A stretch of 64,000 nt of DNA from Bacillus vallismortis (GTDB lineage Bacteria; Bacillota; Bacilli; Bacillales; Bacillaceae). The notes beneath the pieces were generated by a model. It saw only the letters and a list, made by a program, of their open reading frames with translations. It had not been told where the DNA came from and did no database searches. The stretch is from contig NZ_CP160797.1 of assembly GCF_040784915.1 (NCBI RefSeq), forward strand, positions 1,850,137 through 1,914,136, in the 5' to 3' direction. Positions 48,377 to 64,000 of this stretch are shown here, piece by piece. A program made the position numbers and the translations under genes. How positions within the stretch are numbered: position 1 is the stretch's first letter; every line of letters begins with the position of its first letter.

Positions 48377-49143
48377 CCTATCAAACGATAAAGGTCCGCA
48401 TTCAAGAGTCGGTTTGCTATATCACCTTTCACCGTCCTGAAGCGAATAATACGATTAATGACACACTCATAGAAGAATGTTTGCAAGTGTTACACCAATG
48501 TGAAACATCATCGGTTACGGTTGTTGTGTTAGAAGGGCTTCCCGAAGTATTTTGCTTCGGGGCGGATTTTCAAGAAATGTATCAGGAAATGAAAAGCGGC
48601 AGGAAACAGGCAAGCTCCCAAGAGCCTCTCTATGATTTGTGGCTGAAATTGCAGACAGGCCCTTATGTCACGATTTCGCATGTCAGGGGAAAAGTGAATG
48701 CCGGCGGCCTTGGTTTCGTATCTGCCACAGATATTGCCATAGCTGATGAAACGGCGTCATTCAGTCTCTCTGAGCTGTTATTCGGTCTGTACCCGGCTTG
48801 TGTTTTACCGTTTCTGATCCGCCGGATCGGCTGGCAGAAAGCACATTATATGACGCTAATGACAAAGCCGATTTCCGTACAGAAAGCCAGTGAATGGGGG
48901 TTAATAGATGCCTTTGATGTTCAAAGTGAGGTGCTGCTGAGAAAGCACTTATTGCGTTTGCGGAGGCTGAATAAAAAGGGGATCACCCGTTATAAACAGT
49001 TTATCAGCTCACTTGATCATCAAGTCAGCCGTTCGAAATCCATCGCTTTAACTGCAAATCAAGACATGTTTTCTGATCTTCAAAACCAGATGGGAATCAT
49101 CAGGTATGTTGAAACAGGGCAATTCCCATGGGAGGAACAGTAA
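48364..49143 (+). CDS. pksH: Enoyl-CoA hydratase-like dehydratase PksH (ECH1)
   Basis: This 259-residue crotonase-fold enzyme dehydrates the HMG-like branch intermediate made by PksG. The core has FHRPEANNTIND (N-terminal motif), FCFGADFQEMY (oxyanion hole) and HVRGKVNAGGLGFVSATDI. The start is GTG 48364, or GTG 48373 with AGGTGGAT nearer the right distance; both lie inside pksG. It acts in pair with PksI encoded next. Confidence 0.93.
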   Translation: MDLVTYQTIKVRIQESVCYITFHRPEANNTINDTLIEECLQVLHQCETSSVTVVVLEGLPEVFCFGADFQEMYQEMKSGRKQASSQEPLYDLWLKLQTGPYVTISHVRGKVNAGGLGFVSATDIAIADETASFSLSELLFGLYPACVLPFLIRRIGWQKAHYMTLMTKPISVQKASEWGLIDAFDVQSEVLLRKHLLRLRRLNKKGITRYKQFISSLDHQVSRSKSIALTANQDMFSDLQNQMGIIRYVETGQFPWEEQ

Positions 49144-49184
49144 TCATTTGAAAAGATGACAATCAGAACCGTTAGGAGGACATC

Positions 49185-49934
49185 ATGACGCATTCTGTTG
49201 TAGAGCTCATCGAAGTTGAGCCTGCTATTATTCAGGTAAAAATGCATGACCGCACTCATAAAAACGCATTTTCACAAGAACTTACAGACGGTTTAATTCA
49301 AGCGTTTGAATTCATTCGGAAGAAACCCAATTATAAAGCAGTCATTTTGACAGGGTATGATAACTATTTTGCTTCAGGAGGAACGCAAGAAGGGCTGCTT
49401 CGAATTCAGCAGGGATTGACCAAGTTCACGGATGACAATCTTTATTCGCTGGCGCTGGATTGCGAGATTCCAGTCATCGCGGCAATGCAGGGACACGGAA
49501 TTGGAGGCGGCTTTGTCATGGGGCTTTTTGCTGACATTGTCATTCTGGCCAGAGAGAGTGTGTATACGGCTAATTTTATGAAATACGGATTTACGCCTGG
49601 AATGGGCGCTACCTTTATCGTTCCTAAAAAACTGGGGTTCAGCCTGGCTCAGGAAATACTAATGAATGCGGGCAGCTACCGCGGAGCTGATCTCGAAAAA
49701 AGAGGGGTTCCCTTTAAAGTCCTGCCTCGTGCGGAAGTATTAGATTATGCGGTGGAACTGGCGCATGAATTCGCGGAAAAGCCGAGAAACTCATTGATTA
49801 CATTAAAAGACCATTTGGTTGCCCCGCTTCGTCAGCAGCTGCCTCACGTCATAGAACAGGAATTGATGATGCACGAGAAAACATTTCATCATGAGGAAGT
49901 CAAAATGAGAATCAAAGGTTTGTATGGAAATTAA
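49185..49934 (+). CDS. pksI: Enoyl-CoA hydratase-like decarboxylase PksI (ECH2)
   Basis: This 249-residue crotonase-fold enzyme removes CO2 from the glutaconyl intermediate, leaving the beta-methyl branch. The motifs are MHDRTHKNAFSQELTDG, LTGYDNYFASGGTQEGL and MQGHGIGGGFVMGLFADI, and the late region MKYGFTPGMGATFIVPKKLG forms the active-site cover. The ribosome site TAGGAGG is at 49173-49179. It is the last gene of the branching cassette, 45 bases before pksJ. Confidence 0.94.
   Translation: MTHSVVELIEVEPAIIQVKMHDRTHKNAFSQELTDGLIQAFEFIRKKPNYKAVILTGYDNYFASGGTQEGLLRIQQGLTKFTDDNLYSLALDCEIPVIAAMQGHGIGGGFVMGLFADIVILARESVYTANFMKYGFTPGMGATFIVPKKLGFSLAQEILMNAGSYRGADLEKRGVPFKVLPRAEVLDYAVELAHEFAEKPRNSLITLKDHLVAPLRQQLPHVIEQELMMHEKTFHHEEVKMRIKGLYGN

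Positions 49935-64000
<14,066 letters not shown>

Overview
The window is chromosomal DNA of a Bacillus subtilis-group bacterium. The gene order (mlpA-ymxH-spoVF-asd-dapG-dapA-rnjB-tepA-spoIIIE ... recA-pbpX-rny-ymdB-spoVS-tdh-kbl-miaB-ymcA-cotE-mutS-mutL-ymzD-ymcC-pksA-pksB...pksJ) is that of B. subtilis near 1.74-1.80 Mb. Several proteins (SpoIIIE, Tdh, MutL, PksD) differ at scattered residues from the strain 168 sequences as I remember them, so this looks like another strain or a close sister species. That comparison is from memory, not from an alignment.

Layout. 1-5.7 kb: end of the M16 peptidase mlpA, ymxH, then the spore dipicolinate synthase genes spoVFA/spoVFB with asd, dapG and dapA. 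5.9-11.1 kb: rnjB, the ClpP-like tepA, ylzJ and the DNA translocase spoIIIE. 11.3-21.1 kb: GntR regulator ymfC, MFS exporter ymfD, paired M16 genes ymfF/ymfH, reductase ymfI, small ymfJ, ymfK, rodZ (ymfM), pgsA and cinA. 21.2-26.9 kb: recA with a LexA box, pbpX with an ECF (sigma-X type) promoter, rny, ymdB and spoVS with a sigma-H promoter. 27-36.9 kb: tdh-kbl, miaB-ymcA, cotE with sigma-E and sigma-K promoters, and mutS-mutL. 36.9-38.9 kb: an accessory patch with a decayed CPBP-family membrane protease gene and the minus-strand membrane genes ymzD and ymcC. 38.9-64 kb: pksA and the start of the bacillaene (pks) trans-AT polyketide cluster: pksB, the stand-alone acyltransferases pksC/pksD/pksE, the beta-branching cassette acpK-pksF-pksG-pksH-pksI, and the first 14 kb of the giant hybrid NRPS-PKS gene pksJ, which runs off the right edge still open.

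How it works together. The left half is conserved housekeeping and sporulation DNA: aspartate is turned into diaminopimelate and dipicolinate, and DNA, RNA and membrane functions surround it. The right quarter is a secondary-metabolite factory. PksC-E load extender units in trans because PksJ has no AT domains. AcpK and PksF-I install beta-methyl branches. PksB probably clears stalled acyl groups. PksJ starts the chain with an acyl ligase and a predicted glycine NRPS module.

The cluster itself is a known system. The least explained signals are the divergent ymcC/pksA control region (two identical-type palindromes and an apparently leaderless pksA mRNA), the CPBP pseudogene, a promoter-terminator pair between ymfD and ymfF, and the ACT-plus-P-loop protein YmfK.
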